A stretch of DNA of 60,440 bases from Hofstenia miamia (taxonomy: Eukaryota > Xenacoelomorpha > Acoela > Hofsteniidae). The stretch is taken from positions 283,706 to 344,145 of the forward strand of contig CABFPE010000121.1 in the NCBI GenBank assembly GCA_900660155.1, in the 5' to 3' direction. A model generated the notes under the pieces. It was not told the DNA's origin and did not search any database. It saw only the letters and a program-made list of their open reading frames with translations. The position numbers and the translations under genes are program-made. Below are positions 10,913 to 20,965 of this stretch, in pieces (position 1 is the first letter of the stretch; each line of letters starts with the position of its first letter).

Positions 10913-11719
10913 ATGGTGCTGTTTTTAGAAATGCTGCTGTTCAATTCGACGTTCTTTGATGACATTTCAAATCATTCTTCATTTTATATTCACAATATAG
11001 TGATTATGTTTGTGCTGTTTAAGCTTTTCAATCGAATTTACGCTCCCAAACTTTCACGTAAGCTATTCGCATCGCGTTACGATGCCCTCACATGGTTGCA
11101 GCGTGTAGAGTGGGATTCTCGTGTCACATCAACCGTCCATGCCATAATAGTGGGTGTTTATGCCATCCTGGAATTGTTGTTTGACTCTAGTATTTATGAA
11201 AGTCCGGCCACTGACGCAAGTATGTCCGTCCGGCTTGCGACTACTGTGCTGTTGGGTTATCTATTTCATGATCTCTTCTTGATCATTCGATATTTTAAGG
11301 TATTTCGCGATTTTGGATCAATTGTTCATCATGGCTTAGCAATTGCTTCCTATTGTATCTTACTCTTTAATGGCAGTTACCCTTTTTTTGGCATGTACAG
11401 ACTGTTGTCTGAGCTATCTACACCAATGGTTAATGTGCGTTGGTTTCTTTCATCAGTTGGAACGAATAAGAACAGTGTGCCCTATATGGTCACTGGCTTA
11501 CTTATGATGTGCTCATTCTTTGCCATACGAATTTTGCCTCTACCACATTTCTGGCATGTTCTTTACAGCAACTGCTTCACATTTGACTCACCATGTGCCT
11601 TCTTACCATTTATGCTAGTAGCTGGTGTGATTATGGACTCATTGAACATGTTCTGGTTTAAGAAAATGGTTTGTGGCGCATGGTCGATGTTGCGGTCAAA
11701 GTCTACCAAAATTCAGTGA
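10913..11719 (+). CDS. TLC-domain multi-pass membrane protein, TLCD4 (TMEM56)-like
   Basis: This intact, intronless frame of 268 residues has the TRAM-LAG1-CLN8 (TLC) layout. It has an N-terminal hydrophobic segment (about 24-40), the entry motif VEWDSRVTSTVHA (65-77), then about five further membrane segments. GYLFHD (115-120) and the paired histidines VHH (138-140) are the conserved polar positions of the domain. RLLSELSTPMVNVRWF (163-178) matches the strongly conserved RLLaElSsPfvN-RWF block of the TLCD4/TMEM56 group, so I choose that subfamily over ceramide synthases. TLC proteins act in ER, Golgi or plasma membranes, many in lipid handling; the exact role of this one is unknown. The ATG at 10913 gives the full family length; Met7 is an alternative start. 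A splice acceptor-like CAAAGGTCAG just upstream may mark a 5' UTR intron. No canonical AATAAA was seen close downstream. Confidence 0.85.
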   Translation: MVLFLEMLLFNSTFFDDISNHSSFYIHNIVIMFVLFKLFNRIYAPKLSRKLFASRYDALTWLQRVEWDSRVTSTVHAIIVGVYAILELLFDSSIYESPATDASMSVRLATTVLLGYLFHDLFLIIRYFKVFRDFGSIVHHGLAIASYCILLFNGSYPFFGMYRLLSELSTPMVNVRWFLSSVGTNKNSVPYMVTGLLMMCSFFAIRILPLPHFWHVLYSNCFTFDSPCAFLPFMLVAGVIMDSLNMFWFKKMVCGAWSMLRSKSTKIQ

Positions 11720-12018
11720 GGAACTAAGATTGTAGTAATTGCTAAGCTGTAAATATTTTTATTGAACTCTAATTTGTTTAAATCAAATTACAGTGTATTG
11801 TATGATTTTTTAGTATTAGCAACGGTATGTTAAAATGCAAACTTTATAGTTTTTTTAATTTAGAAAACATTGCTTTAACTGTTATATTTAAAACTCTTGC
11901 CAAGCAGAAAGAAAATTTAGACGATTTTGTCAATGTTGTTAATTTTTTTATTTTAAAAGCAAATCATTTGAAAGCTTATTAATGGTAATTTTGATTCTAA
12001 GTAGAAAGCCTGTTTATT
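11720..12018. other. 3' flank of the TLC gene
   Basis: AT-rich presumed 3' UTR and downstream flank, with no further frame recognised. Confidence 0.3.
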
Positions 12019-12498
12019 AGAGTTTTGCGGGACCGGCTAACCCTAACCCAGTGTCAGTGGACAAATTATATATGCATTGTATATTTAAGTTATCCAAGTA
12101 TATTGTATATATATATATATATATATATTATTTTTATGAAATTTCTTCAGTTTTAAAGTGTAAATTTTCTTTATTATAAATAACTTCTGTTAATATTGTT
12201 AATAGTTAGTTCCATAAAACTGGAACAAAATTCTTCAATCAAAAACAGACTAACTTAATTTATAGCCAGGGTTAATGAAACATTACAAAGATAAATTTAA
12301 CTATTATTCTAATTGCGATATTGTAGCTTGCTGAAATAATTAAATTTTCTGAGCCTTTAAATTTTCACAGGATTTTGTTCCAAACTAAACAAAATATTCC
12401 CTGACTATGAGATGAAACAAGAAATATTTTTTCAATTTTGACCGGTCTTTCTTGGAATTTCTAAGCGGCTGCAGGCCGGTAGCCGGTTCCATCTCTGC
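12019..12498. repeat. hAT-like non-autonomous element (tentative ends)
   Basis: The left end reads TAGAGTTTTGCGGGACCGGC and the right end, in reverse complement, CAGAGATGGAACCGGCTACC. Both fit the YAGAGNTG pattern of hAT ends and share the ACCGGCTA core. The interior is AT-rich with a (TA)n tract near 12106-12128. The 8-bp flanks do not match, so the exact boundaries are uncertain. Confidence 0.4.
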
Positions 12499-12699
12499 CT
12501 TAACCTTAGTCTATGGGACCAAAAAACTCAAAGGTCTGGGATCAAATTAACGAATCTAGAACAAAGAATTTCCAAATATTACTCATGTTCTAAATTTTGG
12601 GCAAAATAGAAGTTATGCTGTTGGAACAATGGGACTATAGGAAAATTTCATGGGACGGGGACTGGGACAGAATACAATGGGTCTAGAGGACATTGAGAC

Positions 12700-13878
12700 T
12701 AGAGATTACTGCAATTTCCGTTTTAACGCAAACCACCGCAATAAATGGAATGTTACCGCGTTATACCGCAACAATTGCGATTTTTATCATCATAAGAAAA
12801 AATAGATACTTCTGAATTGTTTTTTTGGTATTATGAATCATTTGTAGAAAAGTTGGGGACAATTTCTTAGGTATTTTGTCATTTCGTTCAATTTTTAGGG
12901 TAGTATCAAATTTTCCATGAAATATGTAAAATTTAGTTTTAGTATTTTGTATGTGAAATCTCTTAGTTTCGCTGCAGAAACAGTTTTTTGAAAAATACTT
13001 AGAAATTTTAACACTAAAACAGAACACTTTATCTGTATGGGGTTACTCAAACAGTCAACGTACTGATGAGTGGGTACTTCCTCGATCCCGGTCCGGACCT
13101 TAACTCCTAGAAGTTTACCAGGCCGGTTTGATCGTGAGAAACCTCTGGCGACCCCTGGCACGTAGAGCGCTGATCTGTATTGAGTCTGATCAGCCGAGTG
13201 AAGCCGAAGGCCGAATTTCAGTTGAGAGAGTTCCCGCTTTCACCAACCAAGGCTACTAACCGTGGTAACTAAGAGAGTGCCTCTGTGCTGCTAATAGATC
13301 CGGAAAAATATAGGAGCTGTATTTACTAAAATGCAAAGCATTCTAGCTATCTTCGGCTCTAGAATAGGAATTTAAATGTGGCATCACAACTACCTTTGAC
13401 ACAGCAAAGCTGTCTTACAGGAAGGCACAGCAAACGCTGGCCTAGGCCTATCTCATAGGCCAGAGACAGAGTTTCTCTCTGTATGACTGCCCTATCAGAC
13501 GCACTCTAACTGTTGCTAGTGGCAGTCTTCCTAGCAGTGTTTCCACTGTGTCGCCGTCTGTCTCCAAAACACTAGAAAATACAGGCTTCTCGACCGTTAC
13601 CACCCCATACATACAAAGTATACATGGTGGCACCTTTTGTACCGTGGTTTTAACTTCTGATGTAGATTCTGGACTCCGCACACCGACGGCGCCTAATGAG
13701 TGTTAACATTCCCCAGGAACCACCGCGTGGAGGTACTCTCTGGGACGATTTAGGCATAGCCCTCATGGTTCCCGTTAGGGAATAACTTTTATGCAACCGC
13801 AAGTTGTTATAATTCTACCGCTAACCACCACAATTGTGGAAATCCCTACCGCGGTACACCGCACCGAATTCATCTCTA
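12700..13878. mobile_element. hAT-type element, non-autonomous, about 1.18 kb
   Basis: The left end is TAGAGATTACTGCAATTTCC. The right end in reverse complement is TAGAGATGAATTCGGTGCGG, matching in the first seven bases and sharing GCGG/CCGC-rich subterminal motifs (ACCGC repeated near 12735-12770 and 13800-13865). The 8-bp flanks are ATTGAGAC (12692-12699) and ACTGGGAC (13879-13886), six of eight identical, as expected for an old hAT target duplication. The interior is more GC-rich than the surroundings (13020-13760). A minus-strand frame at 12895-13161 shows no hAT transposase, so this is a non-autonomous or heavily deleted copy. Confidence 0.55.
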
Positions 13879-14304
13879 ACTGGGACCAAGAAAATCCTGC
13901 ACTATCAGAACTCTACTATTTATCTATATAATCCCCCAGAGAGCTGGTCATTTAGGCAAATGTGCATTTGTCAAGTATGCCAATTGTGTAGGTCAAAATT
14001 TCTCCAACCGTTAGAATCTTCACTTATCTTTTTATTAGTATTCGTTTATATTTTAAATAAAAAGTATTTTATATTTAATATTCTATTTTTATTTCCATTG
14101 CAATTTATAATTTCATATTTTAAGGTTGCAGTTTCCCCCAAATAACCGTTCCGCTTTTAGCGGTTCTGATTATTGCGATGCTTAATGTCATTTTATTTGC
14201 CTGTAAGTATTTTGCATATTCATATTAATATTTTCATATTTTTAAATGTTTCCAGAATTGTGTGTTTGGTGCCATGCTCCCTCCATTAGTTTTCTGTATA
14301 TCGG

Positions 14305-14587
14305 CAGGGCCGGGGCTAGGGGAGGGCCAGAAGGGGCCATCGCCCTCCCTGTTTGGCCACTGGGCCCCTTTCCTATTGGCATCCTTATACAAAACTCCAT
14401 AGGATTAATTCTAATATTCTGTAACTAAGTTAGAGTGAATATATTTTAATTGAAACATAAAATACGAATGCCATTTTATTTAAAAATTCAATGAAAAAAT
14501 GTGAAACAATTGATTAAAACTATGATTAATATATTGAACTTTGCGGGTCCATGGCCCCCTGAATTTCAAATGCAAGCCACTGGCCTG
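14305..14587. mobile_element. hAT-type MITE, 283 bp, perfect 8-bp target duplication
   Basis: The element starts CAGGGCCGGGGCTAGGGG and ends so that its reverse complement starts CAGGCCAGTGGCTTGC, an imperfect terminal inverted repeat. It is bounded on both sides by TATATCGG (14297-14304 and 14588-14595), exactly the 8-bp duplication produced by hAT transposases. The GC-rich end regions stand out from the AT-rich surroundings. No protein is encoded; the frame at 14246-14428 runs across the insertion and is accidental. Confidence 0.8.
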
Positions 14588-14595
14588 TATATCGG

Positions 14596-17500
14596 GCTAT
14601 TTGTTGACATGGGCTTCAATTCCAAGTTTATCTGTCATCTGAAGGTGACTAAATAATAGACTAAAACATTAATAATGTATTCTCTAATTAATATTTTAGT
14701 AAATATTTGATTTAAATTGAAAACAAAAAATGCCATCGGTTTAAATATTTGGAATGAAAATACCACCGGATCAAATATTTTTAGGTTTCATAAAAAAAAT
14801 TATTCAATGGAATACAAAATGTAGGCCTTATGTTCTCTTCCAGACGCATCTCGAATGTCGAGGTCGAACTGTCAACAACAGCTGCAATAATATATGATGT
14901 TAAAGTTCACTGCTTGTACAATGTTTTCTTTCCACGTCTGTAGTTTTATAATCTTGACCTTGAAGTCGCCATGACACTTTAGTGACGTTTCAGACATACA
15001 CTTTTTTATAAGAAACAGTAATTTTTTGCTGAGGCTCAGCTGCTCTTATTTTTTGGCACTTTGAGCCTTAAATTGTTCTTATTTTGTTCTTATTTTTTCT
15101 CAAGGTAAAAAACAGGTTTTGGCTATTTACTTTACTATTTAGAGGATTTTAGATGCCACTGATTCTTTTTGCTATAGCTACTTTATATTTTTATTATCCT
15201 TTTGTTTGATTCTCTTACGTTTAGTATTTTTAAACTTTTGGAACTGTAAATAAGTATCTTTTGTTACTATTCATTGAAAGAATCAAAACAAAAAACTACT
15301 TTTTAAATAATTTCAGCCTCACTACTGTTCTTAAATTGTTCCTATTTTTTGGTACTTTTGAGCCTAATTGTTCTTATAAAAAAGTATCCAATCCTTTAAA
15401 ATTTAAATCTGAATTTAAACTTAATTGTCTCATATACATGAAAAACGGTGAAAATCCGTTGAAATTTACACATTAAATCAAGTATTTACTAAATGAAAGC
15501 AAATATAAATCGGATCTCATAATTACCGTTAGGAGGCGCATGCACTCCCGAAAATGTTTGTAAAATATTTAACTAAATGTACTCAAAGCAATTTTTCAAA
15601 TTTGTAATGGGGGTATGTACTTCTTTTTTTACTTTGAATAAATTTCGAATGACAATAGAACTGTGTAGATTTTTTTGTATCCATCGTGGTTAACAATTCT
15701 TGTCACGTGTGTTTGCTGAGTCATCATTAACACCTGTTATAAATGATATTTAATATAATACTGATTTGCGCATCTATTCATTTGATAGACAGTGTGCGAG
15801 GCATTCCCCTTACGCTAATTCTGTCGTAGACCGTCTCAATTGTATTTATTGAATTTGTTTACTTGCTTTATGTCGATACGCTGTTATCTATCACGTACGT
15901 CATATTTTTCGTTCACTGTACTGTTTTCTTTTAATATCCTGCAAATCTTCCCAAAATTATCACATGACACACATTGGAACTCGAGATGTCTACGCAGCTG
16001 TTCGTATGTCGCTTCATCACTCAATAAAATTTCATTTAGATAACAACAAATAATATGCGCTATTAAAATATTCCAGTATATTCTTATAGGCAGTGAAAAA
16101 TCTACGGGGTATTTCGGAGGGTAATTCCCTGCCTGGGGAAAAATAATTATCATCACCATTGTGCTAATATATAATGAAGCAGGTAGAGGACACTCGCATA
16201 AAATTAGTCATAAGTCCTGAACCAATTTTTTGCTTAATTTCCTGACTGTAAGTCTACGATTTTTCTCTAGAAATATTTTACCAAATCATTGCTTGAAATC
16301 CAACATACCCTGCTTGCCGAAAACCGGACATGGTTGCAGCTCTGGACTGTATACCCTTGGGTGAAACTAGTACAACGTAATTAAATTCATCACTGCTGAA
16401 AGGTTAAACGAAAATAACACTTTTCTTGCCTGGAAGATTTGTTTTTGAACTGTTAGGGCCTTTACGCGCAACATATAAAGTTATTTTGTTGCAGACGCAT
16501 GTAACCAGGAGATGATACAGAAATATTTTTTAGGGGGCTAGGTAACGCAAAACGCTACGTCACAATTGGGTATTGAGGAATTTATGTATGGCAGTTTTTA
16601 TTGCAGCACTTTAATAAATTCTTTCTTATTTTAGTGAAACCCCGGGGGACAGAGGGTTTCGCTACTGACGTAAGTATCTGAGAGACATTCCCAAGAGCAA
16701 TTAAAGTGATTTCCTTGTTACATTTCTTTGATATATGTACTCAAACTTAGAACGCATTTATAGCAATAATGACCTTTGTTGACCTTTAGGATATTGAGTT
16801 TAGGCAATATAGTATTAAGCCCTGGCTTTCAATACAGCTTTTTCTTTTTTTTAACAATAAGCCAACAATATTTTGCAAAAATGTTGATTTTTCACCAATA
16901 CTGTATTGCAAAATGTAGAAAGGATGACCTTATTGAGGGTAATTGTATGCACTTTAATTTGCACAATGATACATTTTGACCTAAACCATGGTTTTTCAAA
17001 TTCATAATATTGATATTGAAATCACTTTATTATTTTAATATTTCACTGCATTTGGACCATGACATACTCTTACATAGGCAGAATTTTCTCGAAGAATATG
17101 GACTTTTTGATTGAAAGTTTACGCTATATGTAAACTGAAATTGTAATAGGGTTTACTGATGTCACTATAACTATAATTTTTCTAAAGTCAGAGCAAAAAG
17201 AGCACGTTTGACTCTTGTGGTCTCGTATTACTTATCAGAAAATCAATTAATTGCAATCAATTTTTCGGGAACCCTGCTTACACTTATAGCGCTAATTTTT
17301 ATAAATATATATATTATTTTAAAAATTAATTGCAAGTGTGCCGTTTAACGACCGTTATATATACCTCTGCCTGTACCCGTTGTAATCGTTATCATGAGCA
17401 TATTTCCGTCAATTAACATGTTTGTCAGACTTCTGTCATCACTAAAATGTTCTGAAGTACTTCCAAAGCTCATTATACAATGCAACCAGTTGTCAACAAA

Positions 17501-18033
17501 TTTGCGTCACATGTTTATGTACTTAGTAAATACAATTACGCTGATAGTTTTGTCTTCATTTTGCGTTCACAAATTAATTATATTTCAAACCTATTTTTCA
17601 AGCAACTACATATATTTTTAATTTACTTTAAAAAAAATTTCTTTAGTTATCAAAATTTATTGAATCGATTTATGTATGCATTATTCTATTACAATTTCAA
17701 CAAATGCCTGTTGAAATATCGTTTCTCCTTCTCGTACTCGGGTCAGGGTTCCGAAAAATTGCGCTTCATTTAATTGCCAATTAACTGATTGCAAATATCC
17801 TCATTTAATAAATTGGCGACTCCTCAATAAATTTTTCAGTGTACAAAAACGTGTTATTACAAGTGTAACCTGTGTGTTACAGTGTTTTCCACCCAACTTG
17901 ACAAAATTTTTTTGGAGTGATGAACACTATAGCTTTGATTTTTTGCAATGGGGTTAATCTTAGGATTGTGAATTCCAATTTCTACTTAATTTTTATATAT
18001 GAAATTTAGTTTTTATCATATGACCCCGGAAAC
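14596..18033. other. Long non-coding stretch
   Basis: About 3.4 kb with no exon or element that I can support. It holds two short related segments containing TTGTTCTTATTTT or CCTATTTTTTGGTACTTTTG with GAGCCT (about 15040-15110 and 15335-15380), suggesting a small local duplication. Open frames at 15840-16159 and 17394-17773 are AT-rich and lack domains. Confidence 0.3.
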
Positions 18034-18620
18034 TTAGCGATGTTTCTTGGGACGACGAATGGAGAAAGTGACAACATCATCAGAGAGTGGAGCAGGAGTT
18101 AGAGAACTTAATGAAATCAAAAGGATCAAGGTCCAATTTGGGAGTGAGCAAGCGATTGAACAGGAGGAAATAACAGACATGGAAGTAGAGCGACAGCGGG
18201 AGAGTGGAGAATTTGAGAAGAGCGTCGTGGTATGACAAGGGTTAAGCACGCTTCTGGAACCATTCCATGGAGTGGAACAAGACACGAGAAGGCCACTAAC
18301 AGGGAGAAGCGTAGAGAAGAATGGCGCAAAGAATGAACTTGAACAAATAGAGTTTCACAGCAGCCGTGGAATTAAAGGAAACATTGCGGATGATCGCAAA
18401 GAGTGAGGAATTAGCTTTGCGGAAACGTAAGAACACATGACCAGACCAATTTAAGTTAGCAGCAAGTTGAACTCCAAAATGAGTATGATGAGGAGAAAAG
18501 TTCACAGGACGAGGAAGATCAGAATGGGGAGATACAAACCAAGTAGTCAAAAGCTCAAGATAAGAGGTAATATTGGAGGCAAAACAACTACCAAAGTTGA
18601 AAGTCGCAGTGTCATCAACG
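18034..18620 (-). mobile_element. LINE fragment, reverse transcriptase C-terminal part (copy B)
   Basis: The minus-strand frame 18625-18296 encodes YVDDTATFNFGS (RT YxDD block), HTHFGVQLAANLNWSGHVFL and NVSFNSTAAVKLYLF. A second frame, 18285-18034, continues with the thumb and C-terminal tail and ends in PKKHR and a stop. DNA identity with copy A (5421-5700) is high, with a small deletion after about 18540. Copy B stops abruptly at GTCATCAACGTA (about 18620), beside the mariner relic, so it is either 5'-truncated or cut by that insertion. It shows the 3' part of the ORF that copy A has lost. Confidence 0.8.
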
Positions 18621-18828
18621 TACACGCAGTTTTTAAAAATAAAAATATGGATACAAAAAACAGTTTATTGAATAAATTGATGTCTATAACTGGAGGTCTA
18701 ATAACAATTACAGATTAGTTCGCTTCCTCGCCTCCATTCTCTGTAGCATTTTCTGTACGGCCTGGCAAATGCAGACCAGATCTTCTCAACTCTTCCTGAT
18801 CAATGTCCTCCAGCACGGTTGAAATGCG

Positions 18829-19767
18829 TTACTTCAATTCAACCAAATTGCGTGGTTGGAAAGTGGAATACATTCTGGCTTTAACTGTTGCCCAGAGGTA
18901 GTAGTCGAGTGGTGATAGGTCTGGTGAAAATGCTGGCCAATTTTGCGGAAAACCTCTGAATATCACCTTGCTGTCAGGAAAGTGTTGGCAAATAACATTT
19001 CTGGAAACAACGGAATAATGGGGTAGCACTCCATGCTGGAATATGGTACTGTTGAGCTTCCCCTTGCGAAAGTTGTGGAATGACATGGTTTTTCAGTATA
19101 TCTGCATATTTTTCTCCAGTGATGGTGGCGTCGAAAAAATTGAAAGTTGGCTGTATAGCCAAACCACGCACAAACTTTGGAAGCGTGAGCATCGATTTCG
19201 GATTTAACTTTCGGTTTTTCTTTCCCCTAAATAATGCAATTGTGGCGTTCCACTGCACCACGGAGTAAGAAGTAGGATTCGCCAGTCCATAGAGCTGACT
19301 CAATGCCAGTGTCACCACCACCCAAAATCATGTTGGCGAACTCCAAACTTTTTTGCTTGTGATCAGTTTTTGACATGTCTGCAATTTGTAGGGATACATT
19401 CCAGGTATACTTCGCATAATTCGATGCACACTGCTCTTTGGTATGCCAGATACAGAGCAACTTGCCTTGTACTAGCAATACCATATGCATTAGCATTCTT
19501 CACAGTCTGCAAGTCATCAGAAACTTCATCTTGTCGATGTTCCTTCAGCTCGTTTCTTCCTGGCTTTGTACTGTTCAAAACTGAACCTGTTGTAGTGAAG
19601 CAAGTTATTAAACGTGTATTGGTTGTAGCACAGAAGGGGTCTTTGTTCAGCTGACGCCTGGTCTTGTAACAAGGAAACGTTGCAGCTGCAGATTTGCCAT
19701 TGGCGTAAAACAACTCCACTATTACAATGCGAGTTTCAAAGTCCAATAGTGAAATAAAAAACAACAA
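18829..19767 (-). mobile_element. mariner-like transposase relic
   Basis: Minus-strand frames cover nearly a whole mariner-type transposase with several frameshifts. The N-terminal helix-turn-helix part has RIVIVELFYANGKSAAATFP, TTGSVLNSTKPGRNELKEHR and YGIASTRQVALYL (19767-19363). The middle has ALWTGESYFLL (the F-D-E block, Asp changed) and VERHNCII. The C-terminal part has FQHGVLPHYSVVSRNVICQHFP (second Asp block, Asp changed to His), then NWPAFSPDLSPLDYYLW (third Asp block, intact) (19086-18829). Loss of two catalytic acids and frame breaks show it is inactive. Clear terminal inverted repeats were not found. Confidence 0.8.
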
Positions 19768-19862
19768 AGTGACACGATGTTAATTACAACCTTATATATA
19801 CTTTAATTTGCAATAGATTTTATTGGCCAATAAAACATCACGCCATTAGTAATAAAGAAATC

Positions 19863-19866
<4 letters not shown>

Positions 19867-19895
<29 letters not shown>
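19867..19895. repeat. (TA)n microsatellite
   Basis: A near-pure TA tract immediately upstream of the first candidate cysteine-rich exon. Confidence 0.9.
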
Positions 19896-19899
<4 letters not shown>

Positions 19900-19960
19900 A
19901 GAGGAATAAAGTTATTGCGTTTAGTTTTGTATGGTCATGTACAGTCATTAAATACTTCAG

Positions 19961-20109
19961 TTATCTGCACCAATAACGCTGATCACAACTCTCCAAGCAA
20001 TACCATCAATGAACAATGTCGTTTGCAGAATTTTAAGAATGGCTCGTTTGTTATTCACTTTAGAATCAGTAGGTGTCGCACACCATTCACAGTCAACGGA
20101 TTTTTTAAG
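19961..20109 (+). CDS. Candidate internal exon, secreted/extracellular cysteine-rich segment
   Basis: The stretch lies between an acceptor (AATACTTCAG) and a donor (AAG-GTATCT). It is open in one frame: (x)ICTNNADHNSPSNTINEQC..., then NGSFVIHFRISRCRTPFTVN and GFFK. It begins after two carried bases and ends in phase 0. It has three Cys and one N-x-S sequon, compatible with an extracellular domain. The phase-0 end fits the next candidate exon (20753) and also the phase-0 start of the exon at 23510, so it may belong to the same plus-strand membrane-protein gene. No family is recognised. It could be a chance open frame. Confidence 0.3.
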
Positions 20110-20420
20110 GTATCTAACGTTTTTAATTTTATCTAATTTCTTTAATTTCGTGTAATTTAATTTCCGCTAGTGTTTCTACTAAAGATTTACGCATTGATTA
20201 TTTTTGCGAAAACATTTATTCTAAACCATGCTCCGGGGTTAACAAACGTACCAAACTGTTCTAGTTCAATCGACATAGATTTCTGTTTTTTTTTAACTTA
20301 AAGTGATCGTTTAATCTTAAAAATTATTGGTTTTTACTACGTGTTATAACTGCTTTGCTTTCCTTTTTATCTGTTCTGCTTGTGTGAAATATAATGCCTA
20401 TAAAACTGTATCTTGTAATT

Positions 20421-20636
20421 ACCTCCTCCAAGGAGGTTATGTTTTTGGTAGCGTTGGTTTGTTTGTTTGTCTGTTAGCAAATTTACGGAAAAACTAATGG
20501 ATGGATTGACCTCCAATGTTCACCAGAGGTGCTTCTTCGCCCCCCCCCCAAGGAGGAATCCATTAAATTTTGGTGCTGAGCCGGGTGACGCAAGCTGCGT
20601 GGCGGAGGTCTCCACTCTCCGAGTGCTTTTCTAGTT
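20421..20636. repeat. Dispersed MITE/SINE-like repeat with AGGAGGTTATGTTTT and CGGAGGTCT ends
   Basis: It begins ACCTCCTCCAAGGAGGTTAT and runs through TTTTTGGTAGCGTTGGTTTG, repeated TTTG units, and a short poly-C tract (about 20540-20549). It ends GGCGGAGGTCTCCACTCTCC followed by GAGTGCTTTTCTAGTT. From memory this combination occurs as a repeat in many animal genomes; I cannot name the superfamily with certainty. It sits between the two candidate exons at 19961 and 20753. Confidence 0.55.
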
Positions 20637-20752
20637 CAAATATGTGTTCACACTTCTTCAGCTTGTCATCTACACATCATGCTCTGATAATCCATTTTAT
20701 TTGTTAACGGGTTATTGCCTCATTTAAATTGACCTTTCTTTTTCATAACCAG

Positions 20753-20909
20753 TTCTTGATTTACCCTCAATCCAAAGTGCGAATAATTTTCAGAAACGGT
20801 ACACTTCCTTCAACCCCCCATTTAAGCTTTTGCCCGCGACAAATAAGCTGTGTTAAGTGCTCTTTGGCATGGTACACTATAAAATCATGCCCCAACACAT
20901 GCTCCGAGA
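20753..20909 (+). CDS. Candidate cysteine-rich exon
   Basis: It follows a pyrimidine-rich acceptor (CTTTTTCATAACCAG) and opens in phase 0, matching the end of the 19961-20109 candidate. It encodes FLIYPQSKVRIIFRNGTLPS, then CPRQISCVKC and CPNTC. A possible donor GAGA-GTAATT at 20910 would end it in phase 1; GTAATT donors are used twice in the DUF4246 gene of this window. Without splicing, the frame closes at 20963-20965 after more Cys (ICYTEC). The phase-1 end does not fit the phase-0 exon at 23510, so at least one exon would be missing between them. Tentative. Confidence 0.25.
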
Positions 20910-20965
20910 GTAATTATCTTGCAATTATCTCGCGCAGGAACATATGCTACACAGAGTGCATTTAA

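Noticed and set aside
13448..13681. 77-codon minus-strand frame
   Set aside because: It lies in the GC-richer interior of the hAT-type element, shows no domain, and is probably open by composition.
14246..14428. 60-codon plus-strand frame rich in Gly and Pro
   Set aside because: It runs across the left boundary of the hAT MITE at 14305, so it cannot be an old gene.
16630..16670. Inverted GAAACCCC / GGGTTTC motif
   Set aside because: The arms are only about seven bases, imperfect, and not linked to any recognisable element.
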